The notes under the pieces: generated by a model | What the model saw: only the letters and a program-made list of their open reading frames with translations | Database searches by the model: none | What the model was told of the DNA's origin: nothing | Translations under genes and position numbers: made by a program | Shown: positions 51,701 to 58,834 of the stretch, in pieces | Layout: every line of letters begins with the position of its first letter | Position numbering within the stretch: the first letter of the stretch is position 1 | DNA from: WQXF01 sp031552825 | Lineage (GTDB): Bacteria; Bacillota; Clostridia; Christensenellales; Aristaeellaceae | DNA: 64,000 bases | Assembly (NCBI GenBank): GCA_031552825.1 | Contig: JAVBMD010000016.1 | Span: forward strand, 1 to 64,000 | Reading direction: 5' to 3'

Positions 51701-52458
51701 GCGAACGCGTCCTCAAAGTCGATCGCGGCCTTTACGCCCGTGCCCAGCACGCCCACGATGGGCAGCGTCACATTGCGCGTCAGTGTGGATCCGGCTTTGC
51801 TGATGCTCTGCCCGGCCTTTTGCCATTGCTTCCCCGTCGCGATGGTCTGATCCGCCGTCGCGCGCATCCAGTCCCCGGCGCGCCCGAGAGGCCCCTTGAG
51901 CTTGTCCAGCTCCGCCCCGGTCTGCGCCACCTCCTTGCGCATCTTTTGATACGCAAGCTGGGTTTTTTCCAGCTGCGCCACGACGGTGTCCTGGCTTCGC
52001 TTCCCGGCGTCCTGCTTGTTTTTCAGCTTATCATACTCGTCGCGCAGGGCGGCGGTCTCCTTGCGCAGCGCCTCGGTGGCGTCTGCATCCTTGTCCATCG
52101 CCTTTTCCTGCTCTTTGAGGGCGCGCTCGCTGTCTTGCCATGCCCTTTTCGCGGCGTCTATCTGCGCGGGCAGCGTTTGGAGCTCCTTGTCTAGGTCGGC
52201 ATGCACGCCGCTCAACCGCGTGATCTCTTGGGCATATTTCTCCATGGCGCCTTGCTGCGTCTGGAGCCGCATGGAGAGATACTGCTGGCGGTTGCTCAGC
52301 TTATCAACGGCGTTCCCCAGCTTCCCCGCCTCGGCGACCGACGCCTGAAATGCAGCGTCCTGCGTCTTGAGCTGGCGCTCTACGCTCTGCATGTTCTTGG
52401 TAAAATTGTCGGTGTTCAGCGATAGCGTTACGCTCAACGCGCCCAAATCCTCCGCCAT
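48715..52458 (-). CDS. phage tail tape measure protein
   Basis: 1247-residue tape measure that sets tail length and helps DNA ejection. The N-terminal 200 residues form coiled coil, then a TP901/PhageMin core (AIDFEDAFAGVRKTVEATPEEF, quoted in part) and hydrophobic segments around residues 590-640. The C-terminal half is helical and charged, and the last 200 residues have the ESPSTKGKEAGKYYSEG region. At about 0.15 nm per residue this suggests a tail near 190 nm (inference). ATG 52458 behind AAGGAGGTGG. Confidence 0.93.
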   Translation of the reverse strand: MAEDLGALSVTLSLNTDNFTKNMQSVERQLKTQDAAFQASVAEAGKLGNAVDKLSNRQQYLSMRLQTQQGAMEKYAQEITRLSGVHADLDKELQTLPAQIDAAKRAWQDSERALKEQEKAMDKDADATEALRKETAALRDEYDKLKNKQDAGKRSQDTVVAQLEKTQLAYQKMRKEVAQTGAELDKLKGPLGRAGDWMRATADQTIATGKQWQKAGQSISKAGSTLTRNVTLPIVGVLGTGVKAAIDFEDAFAGVRKTVEATPEEFAAIKQGMIDMSNRMPFAAKEIAAVGEAAGQLGVKAPDINHFSETMLKMGQATDLAATEGATSMARFAAITGMPIDNVDRLGSSIVALGNNYAASESEITEFGMRIAAAGRQVGYSEASTMAFATALRAVGVDAEAGGTAFSKVALNMDMAAAKGEKAMAKYAKVAGMSAKEFTKLWGEDAASATVKFIEGLGRVEKSGGNLALVLENLGYKEVRVRDTLMRAAGASHMVADAVTLANRAWHENTALQDEVNKRNETTAAKLKVLGNRAQNAFMQFGEAAMPALNKAMDLVGGLIDRFAAMDEKARSNLLFSAGAAALAGPLLKVLGETVENIGDLKRGYGEIKRFMGSGSPVATLIGSAAPWLAVAGGIGAVTMALIKYGETAEKREARLSAEIKGFSLKLDEAKIQGFVDSVAESKGTYTGYVDMVLETRQTYDTLWSNFETKLDNGLSKKELRDIKKDLGAQVNIELKDAEEAQAAMSDGEKKKSKGLMATLKDLEAEYVAVMTSIQKKGGEVTREQATQLENLETRITGVVEQLRSLTEDEKKLGESAVTLVKAGVTNEKTQADAVAFVLTEGDLRLQKAAEEGAKKDAEALEKYNKAVTEAAETGDVLKGEMAGQELANRLAANAADIAAEKTKTAQELSGLFDGIVKQYPEEVAKLQRVLDAYSLKKIIGEGGFAALSKEDIEKNREQLAQSLQDVLTINEQEKLFGDKIEALDPKVFTEKLFAGFQSGDFEDAVPDLFDTLPEMISDGLLESIKGMEGNPVLEVLKGMLDSGQIKPEDLDLTALSGALSTSLKAMGIKEIGGEIGKELPAGLGEGITAETAKATDAATQLASDTDGALRGGLGVESPSTKGKEAGKYYSEGVGLGITENKGLATTPSAQLGGAVISATSLAITTGKQSVVDALVGVVDAAITAAAVKLNAFLAELSSAEARADALETRGTTTNYNKFTINAKSNATARDIARESAKAQQKAGRYA

Positions 52459-52481
52459 GCCCCCACCTCCTTCGTTGCATC

Positions 52482-52502
52482 AAAAAACCGCCTCGCGGCG
52501 GT
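52482..52502 (-). terminator. intrinsic terminator inside the late operon, before the tape measure gene
   Basis: ACCGCC / GGCGGT (52497-52502 with 52487-52492), TCGC loop region, followed on the minus strand by six T (52482-52487). It lies between the tail chaperone and tape measure genes, about 25 bases before the tape measure start. Confidence 0.65.
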
Positions 52503-52629
52503 GTGTGTTCAAAATCAAAAACCTCCGGAATAGGCGCGGGGAGGGCGGTGGAGGTTGTCCCGCCCGGTCGGCCTTCTTGCCGCCCCGCGCCGCGAAACCC
52601 TTGCGGGCGTTCGCCGATGTTTCGTGTGG

Positions 52630-52854
52630 CTACAGCCCCGGCCACACTTGGTCGATGTATGCGCGCTTCTTTTCCGTTTCCTTGTTTTTACGTTTGCGCA
52701 TCTCATGCCCGCGCACGCGCAGGTAGTAGAGCATGTCCATCTCGTCGATGTCCCGCATGCGCCACCCCTCCGAGAGCAGGTGGCTGTAGAGCTCGAGGAA
52801 AAACTCCCCTACGCCGGATTCGCCGCTCTCGCTTCCTCCGGCGTCCGCTTTGGG
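52630..52854 (-). CDS. tail assembly chaperone GT extension, reached by -1 frameshift
   Basis: Reading frame in -1 relative to the chaperone gene at 52809-53153. It opens at the slippery heptamer and runs 74 codons to TAG 52630. The product ends with ELYSHLLSEGWRMRDIDE and MDMLYYLRVRGHEMRKRKNK, like C-terminal chaperone parts (the T region) of other siphoviruses. It has no independent start at its head. Expected to be made only as a fusion, as in the lambda G/GT pair. Confidence 0.75.
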   Translation of the reverse strand, partial: PKADAGGSESGESGVGEFFLELYSHLLSEGWRMRDIDEMDMLYYLRVRGHEMRKRKNKETEKKRAYIDQVWPGL

Positions 52855-53153
52855 AAGTCGATCACCGCGTCGGATACCGAGGTAATCAGCTCCTCCATCA
52901 TCATGCAGATCTCCAGCGGGCTACCGCTGTATCCGTCGAGGAACTGATCCGCGGTGAACTGACCATCATAGGCCTCCACCAGCCAATCGATCAGCTTATC
53001 GATCATCTCGTCGGTAATCACGTCATGCTTCCGAATCCGCTCCTGCACGTATTCCATCCGTGCGTGAAAAGCAGTTCGGCACATCCGTGCAGTCACAATG
53101 CGCTGAAAGGTCTTTTCCTTTCCGTCAATGGTGAGCGTCACTTTTTGTATCAT
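52809..53153 (-). CDS. phage tail assembly chaperone (G-like)
   Basis: 114-residue protein starting MIQKVTLTIDGKEKTFQR, typical of the chaperone that coats the tape measure protein before tail tube assembly. It sits between the major tail protein and tape measure genes. Contains the -1 slippery heptamer CCCAAAG near its 3' end (52854-52848). Confidence 0.85.
   Translation of the reverse strand: MIQKVTLTIDGKEKTFQRIVTARMCRTAFHARMEYVQERIRKHDVITDEMIDKLIDWLVEAYDGQFTADQFLDGYSGSPLEICMMMEELITSVSDAVIDFPKRTPEEARAANPA
52848..52854 (-). promoter_or_regulatory. programmed -1 ribosomal frameshift site CCCAAAG
   Basis: On the minus strand the in-frame codons TTC CCA AAG form C-CCA-AAG, a canonical X-XXY-YYZ heptamer. 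After slippage the frame is open for 74 codons, whereas the zero frame stops 13 codons later (TAG at 52809). Confidence 0.75.
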
Positions 53154-53197
53154 TCTTTGTTTCCCTCCGTTCTTTTTGCCGTGCGGTTTTACGACAT

Positions 53198-53794
53198 CTA
53201 CACGAGCTGCGGATCCATCACGCTATCAAAAAATGCCGCCAGATCCGCCGGGTCCACGTCCGGGTCGCCCTCTAGGAGCGAGTACTTCCAGTTGCCGTCC
53301 GCATTGCGCGTCTCCGCGCTAAGCGTGGTGGTGGTCGTGGAGTAGGTCACATCGCCCGCGAGCGTGTGATATTTCTCCTCGGGCGGCGCGGCCTTTACCT
53401 TGTACAGCCACACCAGCTTTTGCTTGCCTTCGCTGGTCTCCGTCCGGAATCCGAAGGCGAAATAATCCGGTGTATCGTCCTTGTTTTCCACAATGCCGCC
53501 GCGCTCGTCGATCATGTGCCCCAGCCAATCGGCCTGCGTTTCGGTGGGCAGCGCGGTCATTTCCACCGTGATGTTCACGTCACCGGCGGACACAAAGTTA
53601 GCCACCTTGCCGTTGTCGGCATATTGCGGCGTGCTCTGCGCGTTGGGCGTGATGGTCACGTCGATACCGCCCGGCAGTTTCTTGATCTCGCCGTATACCA
53701 CCGGCACGCCCACCTCGTCGGTGGTCAGCATGGCATAGTGGATGTTGTCCAATTTGATAGGCGAATGCGCCATTTTCAGTATCTCGTTGGGCAT
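53198..53794 (-). CDS. phage major tail protein
   Basis: 198-residue tail tube subunit. It contains DNIHYAMLTTDEVGVPVVYGE, PGGIDVTITPNAQSTPQYADN in part, and the FGFRTETSEGKQKLVWLYKV region typical of the phi13/TP901-type major tail protein family. ATG 53794 lies 8 bases after GAGGAG. Directly upstream of the tail chaperone gene. Confidence 0.88.
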   Translation of the reverse strand: MPNEILKMAHSPIKLDNIHYAMLTTDEVGVPVVYGEIKKLPGGIDVTITPNAQSTPQYADNGKVANFVSAGDVNITVEMTALPTETQADWLGHMIDERGGIVENKDDTPDYFAFGFRTETSEGKQKLVWLYKVKAAPPEEKYHTLAGDVTYSTTTTTLSAETRNADGNWKYSLLEGDPDVDPADLAAFFDSVMDPQLV

Positions 53795-53799
53795 TGATA

Positions 53800-54153
53800 T
53801 CACTCCTCGTCCGTTTCTTCATATAGGTATCTCGTGCGCAGGATCCACCGCGTCATGTGCCGGTACGTCCCGCTCTTTTCATTGTGTTCGGTGCGCTTCC
53901 CGCGCCGGATAAAGCCCGCGCGCGCCAGCAGCTGAATCGCCTGCGTTACCAAGCTTTCGATATTGGTTCGTGCGATGAAGTCGATCTGTACAAAGCTGTC
54001 GGTCATGGTCTCGGCGTTGTCCGCCCGCTGCGATGGACTATCGTCAAATTCGAACACCACCGCATATACCGGCGCTCTCGCGTCGCCGGTTAGCGTGGTC
54101 ACCGGGATGTCCAGCGGCGCGAGCGTGGATTGTATCAGCTCCAGCACGCTCAT
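53800..54153 (-). CDS. phage tail completion/terminator protein
   Basis: 117-residue protein of the head-tail joining set (gp17/DUF3168-like in position), which caps the tail tube. It starts MSVLELIQSTLAPLDIPV and has the VFEFDDSPSQRADN and FVQIDFIAR strands. Overlaps the gp10-like gene by 4 bases. Assigned mainly from order and length. Confidence 0.7.
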   Translation of the reverse strand: MSVLELIQSTLAPLDIPVTTLTGDARAPVYAVVFEFDDSPSQRADNAETMTDSFVQIDFIARTNIESLVTQAIQLLARAGFIRRGKRTEHNEKSGTYRHMTRWILRTRYLYEETDEE

Positions 54154-54572
54154 CCGCTGCCACCTGCCTTGATGATCTGCTCCTCAAGCCCTTGCCGGAT
54201 CCGCAGGTAGGCGGTCTCCTTCTGGCTCTCGTATGCGGGCTGCATGAACGGCGCGGGTGCGGTAATGCTGCCATCGCGGTTGATGTGTCCCCACTCCAGC
54301 GGGATTGCGTACCCTACGCCCGCAAAGCGCGGCACGCCGATTTTTACATAGACGCGCCCTTTGTTCCTCTTGGCGGGCAGGATGGTAATTTTCTCTTCAA
54401 GCCTGCCGGTTCTGTGGTGGGCGGCGGCTCGGCGCACCGCGTCCTCTTTGATCGGCGCCGCCGCCTCCTCAAGGATCAGCTTCATCGGGTCGTCCTTGAC
54501 CAGCCCCTGCCTGCGCCGCAGCTCATCCAGCACCTGTTGCATCCCCGATAACGTCATCACCGATCCGCTCAA
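54150..54572 (-). CDS. HK97 gp10-family head-tail protein
   Basis: 140-residue protein with AAAPIKEDAVRRAAAHHRTGRLEEKI and the YAIPLEWGHINRDG segment typical of the HK97 gp10 family. The start is uncertain: TTG 54572 lies 7 bases after GGAGG; ATG 54578 is too close to that site and ATG 54557 lacks one. Overlaps the preceding gene by about 50 bases. Confidence 0.8.
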   Translation of the reverse strand: MSGSVMTLSGMQQVLDELRRRQGLVKDDPMKLILEEAAAPIKEDAVRRAAAHHRTGRLEEKITILPAKRNKGRVYVKIGVPRFAGVGYAIPLEWGHINRDGSITAPAPFMQPAYESQKETAYLRIRQGLEEQIIKAGGSG

Positions 54573-54939
54573 ACGCATCCCCTCCCGCCTGCTCCGGGCG
54601 CGTGTTCTGCGCCTTGAGTTCCAGCCATTTTCCCTTGTAATCCCGGTGGTTTATGTGCAGCAGGTAGTAGCGCACGCCCTGAAAAACGACGCTCCAGCTG
54701 TTGTCGATGCCGATGCCCGGCAGCGCCCGCAGCTCAATGGTCACAACGCGCAGCGCCTGCGTCGCGTATGCCTCGAAAAACTCTTTCCCGCTCACGTCGC
54801 GCACCAGCGCCCAAGTTTTTGTGACCTCTTCCCATTGGCCGTCCAAGCTTTTCGGGTATCCCTGCGCGTCGATCTCTGGCTCCGCCGGGCGCTGGAGAGA
54901 GACGCGATGGCGCAGATCCGCCGTATTACGGATCGCCAT
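54523..54939 (-). CDS. phage head closure (head-tail adaptor) protein
   Basis: 138-residue protein of the SPP1 gp16/head closure type: LRHRVSLQRPAEPEIDAQGYP, the WALVRDVSGKEFFEA segment and YYLLHINHRDYKGKWLELKA. It plugs the connector between head and tail. Overlaps both neighbours. Confidence 0.82.
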   Translation of the reverse strand: MAIRNTADLRHRVSLQRPAEPEIDAQGYPKSLDGQWEEVTKTWALVRDVSGKEFFEAYATQALRVVTIELRALPGIGIDNSWSVVFQGVRYYLLHINHRDYKGKWLELKAQNTRPEQAGGDAFERIGDDVIGDATGAG

Positions 54940-55255
54940 CGGTATTGCCTCCCTCCGCGCGCAGCAGTTCCTTGATTTCCAGCGTTTTGAGGTATGCCGT
55001 CATCTGTTTTCGCACCCAGTCGCTTTGCGTGCGGCCGTCCACCGCCACGCCGGGAGAAAATCCCCGGTTTTCGTACAGGTAGAGCGCGGATGCGAAAATC
55101 AGTATGTCATACTTTCGGCTGCCATCGAGTGGCGGCACGCCCGCATCGCGGGCGATGTCGACCGCGCTCTCGTAGCAGATGCTGATACTGATGTCGTTAT
55201 CATAATCGGCGTCTTCCAGCCGCGCATAGGCGCGGAACTCTTGCTCTGTGGCCAT
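54926..55255 (-). CDS. phage head-tail connector protein (gp6-like)
   Basis: 109-residue, mostly helical protein resembling HK97 gp6/SPP1 gp15 connectors, with the ISICYESAVDIARDAG and YDILIFASALYLYENRG segments. It follows the capsid gene by 15 bases and precedes the closure protein, the normal order. Confidence 0.8.
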   Translation of the reverse strand: MATEQEFRAYARLEDADYDNDISISICYESAVDIARDAGVPPLDGSRKYDILIFASALYLYENRGFSPGVAVDGRTQSDWVRKQMTAYLKTLEIKELLRAEGGNTDGDP

Positions 55256-55270
55256 GCGCGGCCTCCTTCC

Positions 55271-56482
55271 TTAGTCGATCGCCAGCAACAGCGCCGTGGC
55301 CGCCTCCGCATCAAACTTCTGCGCGTCCAGTCGCACAATGCCGCGCGTCTCGATGGAATCGGTGCTCCATGCCTGCCCGCCGATGTCCGTAGAGGCAAAC
55401 TCAAACGCTTTGCGCCGGAACAGCGTCGCGAATTGCTCCATGTCGCCGATATATACCGGCGCGCCGGTGGTGTTGGGCAGGAAGCGATCCGGCACCACGG
55501 TCACCAGTCGCCCCTTGAGGCGGTATGCGGTGGGCTGCGTGATGTCCGGCTGCATCATCGGGTCGCCGTTCATGTCCTCCAGCTTGTCCAGCAGGCCAAA
55601 GCCGGTCTGATTGGTCAGAATCTTCGCGTTGGCCGAGATCGCGGGATCCAGCGTGATGTTCAGCGCATCCTTGATGGCCTTCACTTCATCGCCCGCAGGC
55701 ACGTCGACGCCCGTCAGCGCCTGCAGGATCGCAAGCAGCAGCTTGTTTTCTGTGATGATTTCCTTCGATCCGAACCAGCGTGCGAGGTACTGGAGCAGGC
55801 CTGCGGTGTTGTCGTCGGCCAGCTCGCGGCTGATCGGCACAATCAGGCCATACTTGACCAGCTTGTATTCGATCTTCTCAAACTTCGGCTGGTCGTCCTT
55901 GGGAATCGGCGTCAGCTCCTCCATGGAAGTAAAACCGGCGGTCGGCGCCGCGTCCAGTGCGCGCCAACCCGTGAGGGTGTTGACGATCTCCTGCCGAAAA
56001 ATATCGGAGAGCGGAGAAAGCGCGCGCCGTACCTCGTGGATCATGTTGTCAAAGTCGATCGGTACGAGGAAGCCGCCGTCGGATCCGGCGGGCGTGCCGC
56101 CGCTTTCGGTCAGCGCGTTATAGAGCGGCTTGCACTTTTCATCGCGCTCGCCGCTCCTCATCGTGATACCGTTTTTGATCGCGTAGGCAAACGCCTGCGC
56201 ATATTCCGCGCCGCTTCTGGCCGCGTCGGCGCGGGACTGCGCCTTTCCTTCCTCCTTCTTCTGCTCTTGCAACTGGCGCAGGTTCATCATATTGCTGTCG
56301 CTTTCCGTAAAGCGGCCTTCCTCGGCCTGCAGCGCTTCCTCCTGCTCGATCTCCTCGTTAAGCTTTTTCACCTCCGCCATGGCGGCGGCGTAAGCCTCCT
56401 TGTCCTTGCCCGCCCGCGCCGCTCTGGCCTTTTCCAGCCAGTCGTTGCGCTGATTCTTCAGCTCGTACACCTTGTTTTTCAT
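55271..56482 (-). CDS. phage major capsid protein (HK97 fold)
   Basis: 403-residue capsid protein. The N-terminal 110 residues are a charged coiled coil (the delta/scaffold domain) that is normally cleaved off by the protease encoded just upstream. The fold proper starts around GGTPAGSDGGFLVPIDF and includes MEELTPIPKDDQPKFE and VYIGDMEQFATLFRR. ATG 56482 behind AAAGGGG. Confidence 0.92.
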   Translation of the reverse strand: MKNKVYELKNQRNDWLEKARAARAGKDKEAYAAAMAEVKKLNEEIEQEEALQAEEGRFTESDSNMMNLRQLQEQKKEEGKAQSRADAARSGAEYAQAFAYAIKNGITMRSGERDEKCKPLYNALTESGGTPAGSDGGFLVPIDFDNMIHEVRRALSPLSDIFRQEIVNTLTGWRALDAAPTAGFTSMEELTPIPKDDQPKFEKIEYKLVKYGLIVPISRELADDNTAGLLQYLARWFGSKEIITENKLLLAILQALTGVDVPAGDEVKAIKDALNITLDPAISANAKILTNQTGFGLLDKLEDMNGDPMMQPDITQPTAYRLKGRLVTVVPDRFLPNTTGAPVYIGDMEQFATLFRRKAFEFASTDIGGQAWSTDSIETRGIVRLDAQKFDAEAATALLLAID

Positions 56483-56502
56483 TTTCTTGCCCCTTTCGTA
56501 TG

Positions 56503-57249
56503 CTAAATTCTTAATTCTTCCAGCGCCAGTTCCGCGTCCGCTTCCGATGCCCACGCCTCAGCATCCGGCTCTGCATCCGGCATTCTCGCGATGGGCGGGC
56601 GCTCCAGCGCGTATGCGCGGCGCGCCAAATTGGTCAGCGCCGCCTGTGCCTCGGGTGCGTCGAATGCGTATAGCATTTCATCGGCAAAGCCGAGCTCCAC
56701 CGCGCGCTTCGCGCTCATCCACGTGCCTTGGTGGTCATTTGCCTCCAGAAGCGCAAGTATCTCCTCGCGTGTTTTGCCGGTCTTGAGCTGGTAGGCATTG
56801 ATGAGCGTTTCCTTGGTTTCGGCCAGCATTTCCGCCGCGTTGCGCAGCTCATGCTCATTCCCGGCCGCCTCCGTCCATGGCAAATGCACCATCATCTGCG
56901 CCACCGGGCTGATAAGCACGCGATCCCCAGCCATGGCGATCACCGATGCGGCGGAGTAGGCGCGCGCCTCAATCTTGACGGTCACTTCGCCCGGGTATTC
57001 CTTGAGCGCCGTATAGATCGCCGCCCCGGCGGTCACATAGCCGCCGGGGCTGTCGATGTACACCGTCAGCGGCGCGTTGCCCAGCGCTTTAAGCTGTGGG
57101 CGTAGCGCGTTCGGCGCGGTCGCCGCGATGTCAAACCAGTCGTACAGCCACTTATCGTCATCCTCAACGATCACACCGTCGATGCGCAGTTCAGCGGCTT
57201 CCCCCTCTGCCTTGGGCGGAGACAGGTTGAAAAACTTGGGCAGTTTCAC
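56503..57249 (-). CDS. phage head maturation protease, ClpP-like
   Basis: 248-residue serine protease of the ClpP/crotonase fold used by many HK97-type phages to mature the prohead. It shows SPGGYVTAGAAIY, the catalytic serine in ARAYSAASVIAMAG and the catalytic histidine in MMVHLPW. GTG start at 57249 overlaps the stop of the DUF2829 gene by 4 bases, with AAGGCGGTG upstream. The frame is open further upstream over the DUF2829 gene; that is a shadow. Confidence 0.9.
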   Translation of the reverse strand: MKLPKFFNLSPPKAEGEAAELRIDGVIVEDDDKWLYDWFDIAATAPNALRPQLKALGNAPLTVYIDSPGGYVTAGAAIYTALKEYPGEVTVKIEARAYSAASVIAMAGDRVLISPVAQMMVHLPWTEAAGNEHELRNAAEMLAETKETLINAYQLKTGKTREEILALLEANDHQGTWMSAKRAVELGFADEMLYAFDAPEAQAALTNLARRAYALERPPIARMPDAEPDAEAWASEADAELALEELRI

Positions 57250-57575
57250 TTCTTCACCGCCTTGGCAAGCTTCGCGGGCGGTGCTTCCGGCTCCAGCTCG
57301 GGCTCCGGCTCCAGCTCGGGCTCCGCGTGCGGTTCCAGTGCACTCATACCGCACAGCATGGCCTGCGTCGCTTCTTCCGCTTCCCAGTCCTCCGCCGCCA
57401 AATCCTCCAGCTGCGGCTGCCATCGGTAGCCGGTGCGGTTCCCCTTCACCGCACCCACCGTCAGGCAGCCCCTCGGCGTGTTGGTCGGCAAAATGCAATA
57501 CCGCCCCTTCCATGCGGGACGGTATATCGCGGTTCCGTTTGCCTGCGCTTTTTTTACGGCCTCAAAAATATTCAT
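57246..57575 (-). CDS. DUF2829 / Tad2-like protein with acidic repeat tail
   Basis: 109-residue protein whose first 70 residues fit the DUF2829 family: MNIFEAVKKAQANGTAIYRP, a WKGRYCILPTN stretch, and RWQPQLEDLAAEDWE. DUF2829 includes Tad2, a phage sponge protein that binds the signal molecule of Thoeris antiphage defence. The tail (about 84-109) has EPELEPEPELEPEAPP and a basic end. It is embedded between portal and protease genes with 4-base overlaps on both sides. Anti-defence function is inference; many DUF2829 proteins are untested. Confidence 0.7.
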   Translation of the reverse strand: MNIFEAVKKAQANGTAIYRPAWKGRYCILPTNTPRGCLTVGAVKGNRTGYRWQPQLEDLAAEDWEAEEATQAMLCGMSALEPHAEPELEPEPELEPEAPPAKLAKAVKK

Positions 57576-58819
57576 GCTTCTCCTCCTCGGTTTCTCTCGA
57601 TGCTCAGCCTCTTAAAATCTTCCAGCGGCACGTAGTTGAGGCTGGCGTAGCGCTCGTCGCCGCCCGGGACCTTCGGTAAATCCTCGTATCCAAGAATGTC
57701 GTTCACGCTGTAAGCGCCAATCTCGCGCATGTCTTTGTACCACGCGCCGCGCGCTGCCATGTCCCCGCGCATTTCCGCGTTCATGTTGATGTGTACGACC
57801 AGCCCTTTTTGTAGCTCCGCATCAAAAAGGAGCTTGTGTCCAAGCTCCTCCTCGTCCTGCGTCACCGCAGGGTGTATCGCGCTGACCACATATTCGATTG
57901 CGTTTTGCTCATTGCTGGAATAACTCTGTTTTCCGGCCTGTAGTTTATACAACGGTACGCCATAAAACCGCGCGATGTCGGCAACCGTGACCTCTTTGCT
58001 CTCCACAAACTGCGCGTCCGACTGGCTCAGCGCGATTTGCTGATATTTCAGTCCGTTATCGAGCACCGCCACGCGAAACGCGTTGTCAGCCCCGGCGTGA
58101 ATGCGGTTCCATTCCTCGCGCACTTTGTCCCGCGCTTCCTTGCTCAAATCCGCTTCTACGGATAGCACGCCGCTTGGACGCGCGCTCTGGTCATACAGCT
58201 TTTGCTCGTATTGCTGCTGGCTGGACGCCGTGCGGATGACCTGCGCCGCGCGTGACAAAACAGAAATGCCGGTAATGCCGTCCTCGCTATATCCCTTGAG
58301 ATGCACGATGTCCCAGCTGCGGAACTTCCGCTGCTCGCCGGTCTGTGGATTGGTAGCGATATACCAAAGCACGCCGTCCGTGTGGATGTAGGGCTGCACA
58401 AAGGTCGGGTTCAGCGGCAGCAACTCGCGCGGCTGGCCTGTGCGCGCATCGCGTGGCGCCCATAGATACGCGTTCCCGCACTGTAGGCGATGTACCTCCA
58501 ACAGCTTTTTCAGCACAAACGGGCTCATCGCTTCATTTGGCCGAACGGCAAGCAGGCGCGTTAGGTAGTGTCCTTCGATGCGCTCCTTGGTGCGCTCGTT
58601 CATGACGTACGCCGGGAGCTTGCCCATGCTGTCGCTGCGCAGTTCCACCGCCGCGTTGACAGCGCTTACCTTCATCGCCGCGATGGATCCGCCGTCAAAC
58701 GGATTGCCGCCGGTTCGCCATTCGCTCGGGTCCTCAAGCGTAATAATCTTGCGCGCTGTGGTTTCATCCCGCGCGCGGAAAGCTCTCCACGCGGCGCGCG
58801 TCCTGTATAGCACCCCCAA
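57572..58819 (-). CDS. phage portal protein (HK97 family)
   Basis: 415-residue portal, the dodecameric DNA channel at the capsid vertex. It has the family segments AVELRSDSMGKLPAYV, PNEAMSPFVLKKLLEVHRLQCGNAYLW in part, DIVHLKGYSEDGITGISVL, and GVPLYKLQAGKQSYSSNEQ. TTG start at 58819 behind GGGGGTGG. Sixteen bases after the large terminase gene. Confidence 0.92.
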   Translation of the reverse strand: MGVLYRTRAAWRAFRARDETTARKIITLEDPSEWRTGGNPFDGGSIAAMKVSAVNAAVELRSDSMGKLPAYVMNERTKERIEGHYLTRLLAVRPNEAMSPFVLKKLLEVHRLQCGNAYLWAPRDARTGQPRELLPLNPTFVQPYIHTDGVLWYIATNPQTGEQRKFRSWDIVHLKGYSEDGITGISVLSRAAQVIRTASSQQQYEQKLYDQSARPSGVLSVEADLSKEARDKVREEWNRIHAGADNAFRVAVLDNGLKYQQIALSQSDAQFVESKEVTVADIARFYGVPLYKLQAGKQSYSSNEQNAIEYVVSAIHPAVTQDEEELGHKLLFDAELQKGLVVHINMNAEMRGDMAARGAWYKDMREIGAYSVNDILGYEDLPKVPGGDERYASLNYVPLEDFKRLSIERNRGGEA

Positions 58820-58834
58820 ATCGCACCACCCCCT

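Noticed and set aside
57250..57513. 88-codon N-terminal extension of the ClpP-like protease, rich in Ala and Gly
   Set aside because: It is the out-of-frame shadow of the DUF2829 gene; GTG 57249 has its own binding site and the standard 4-base overlap.
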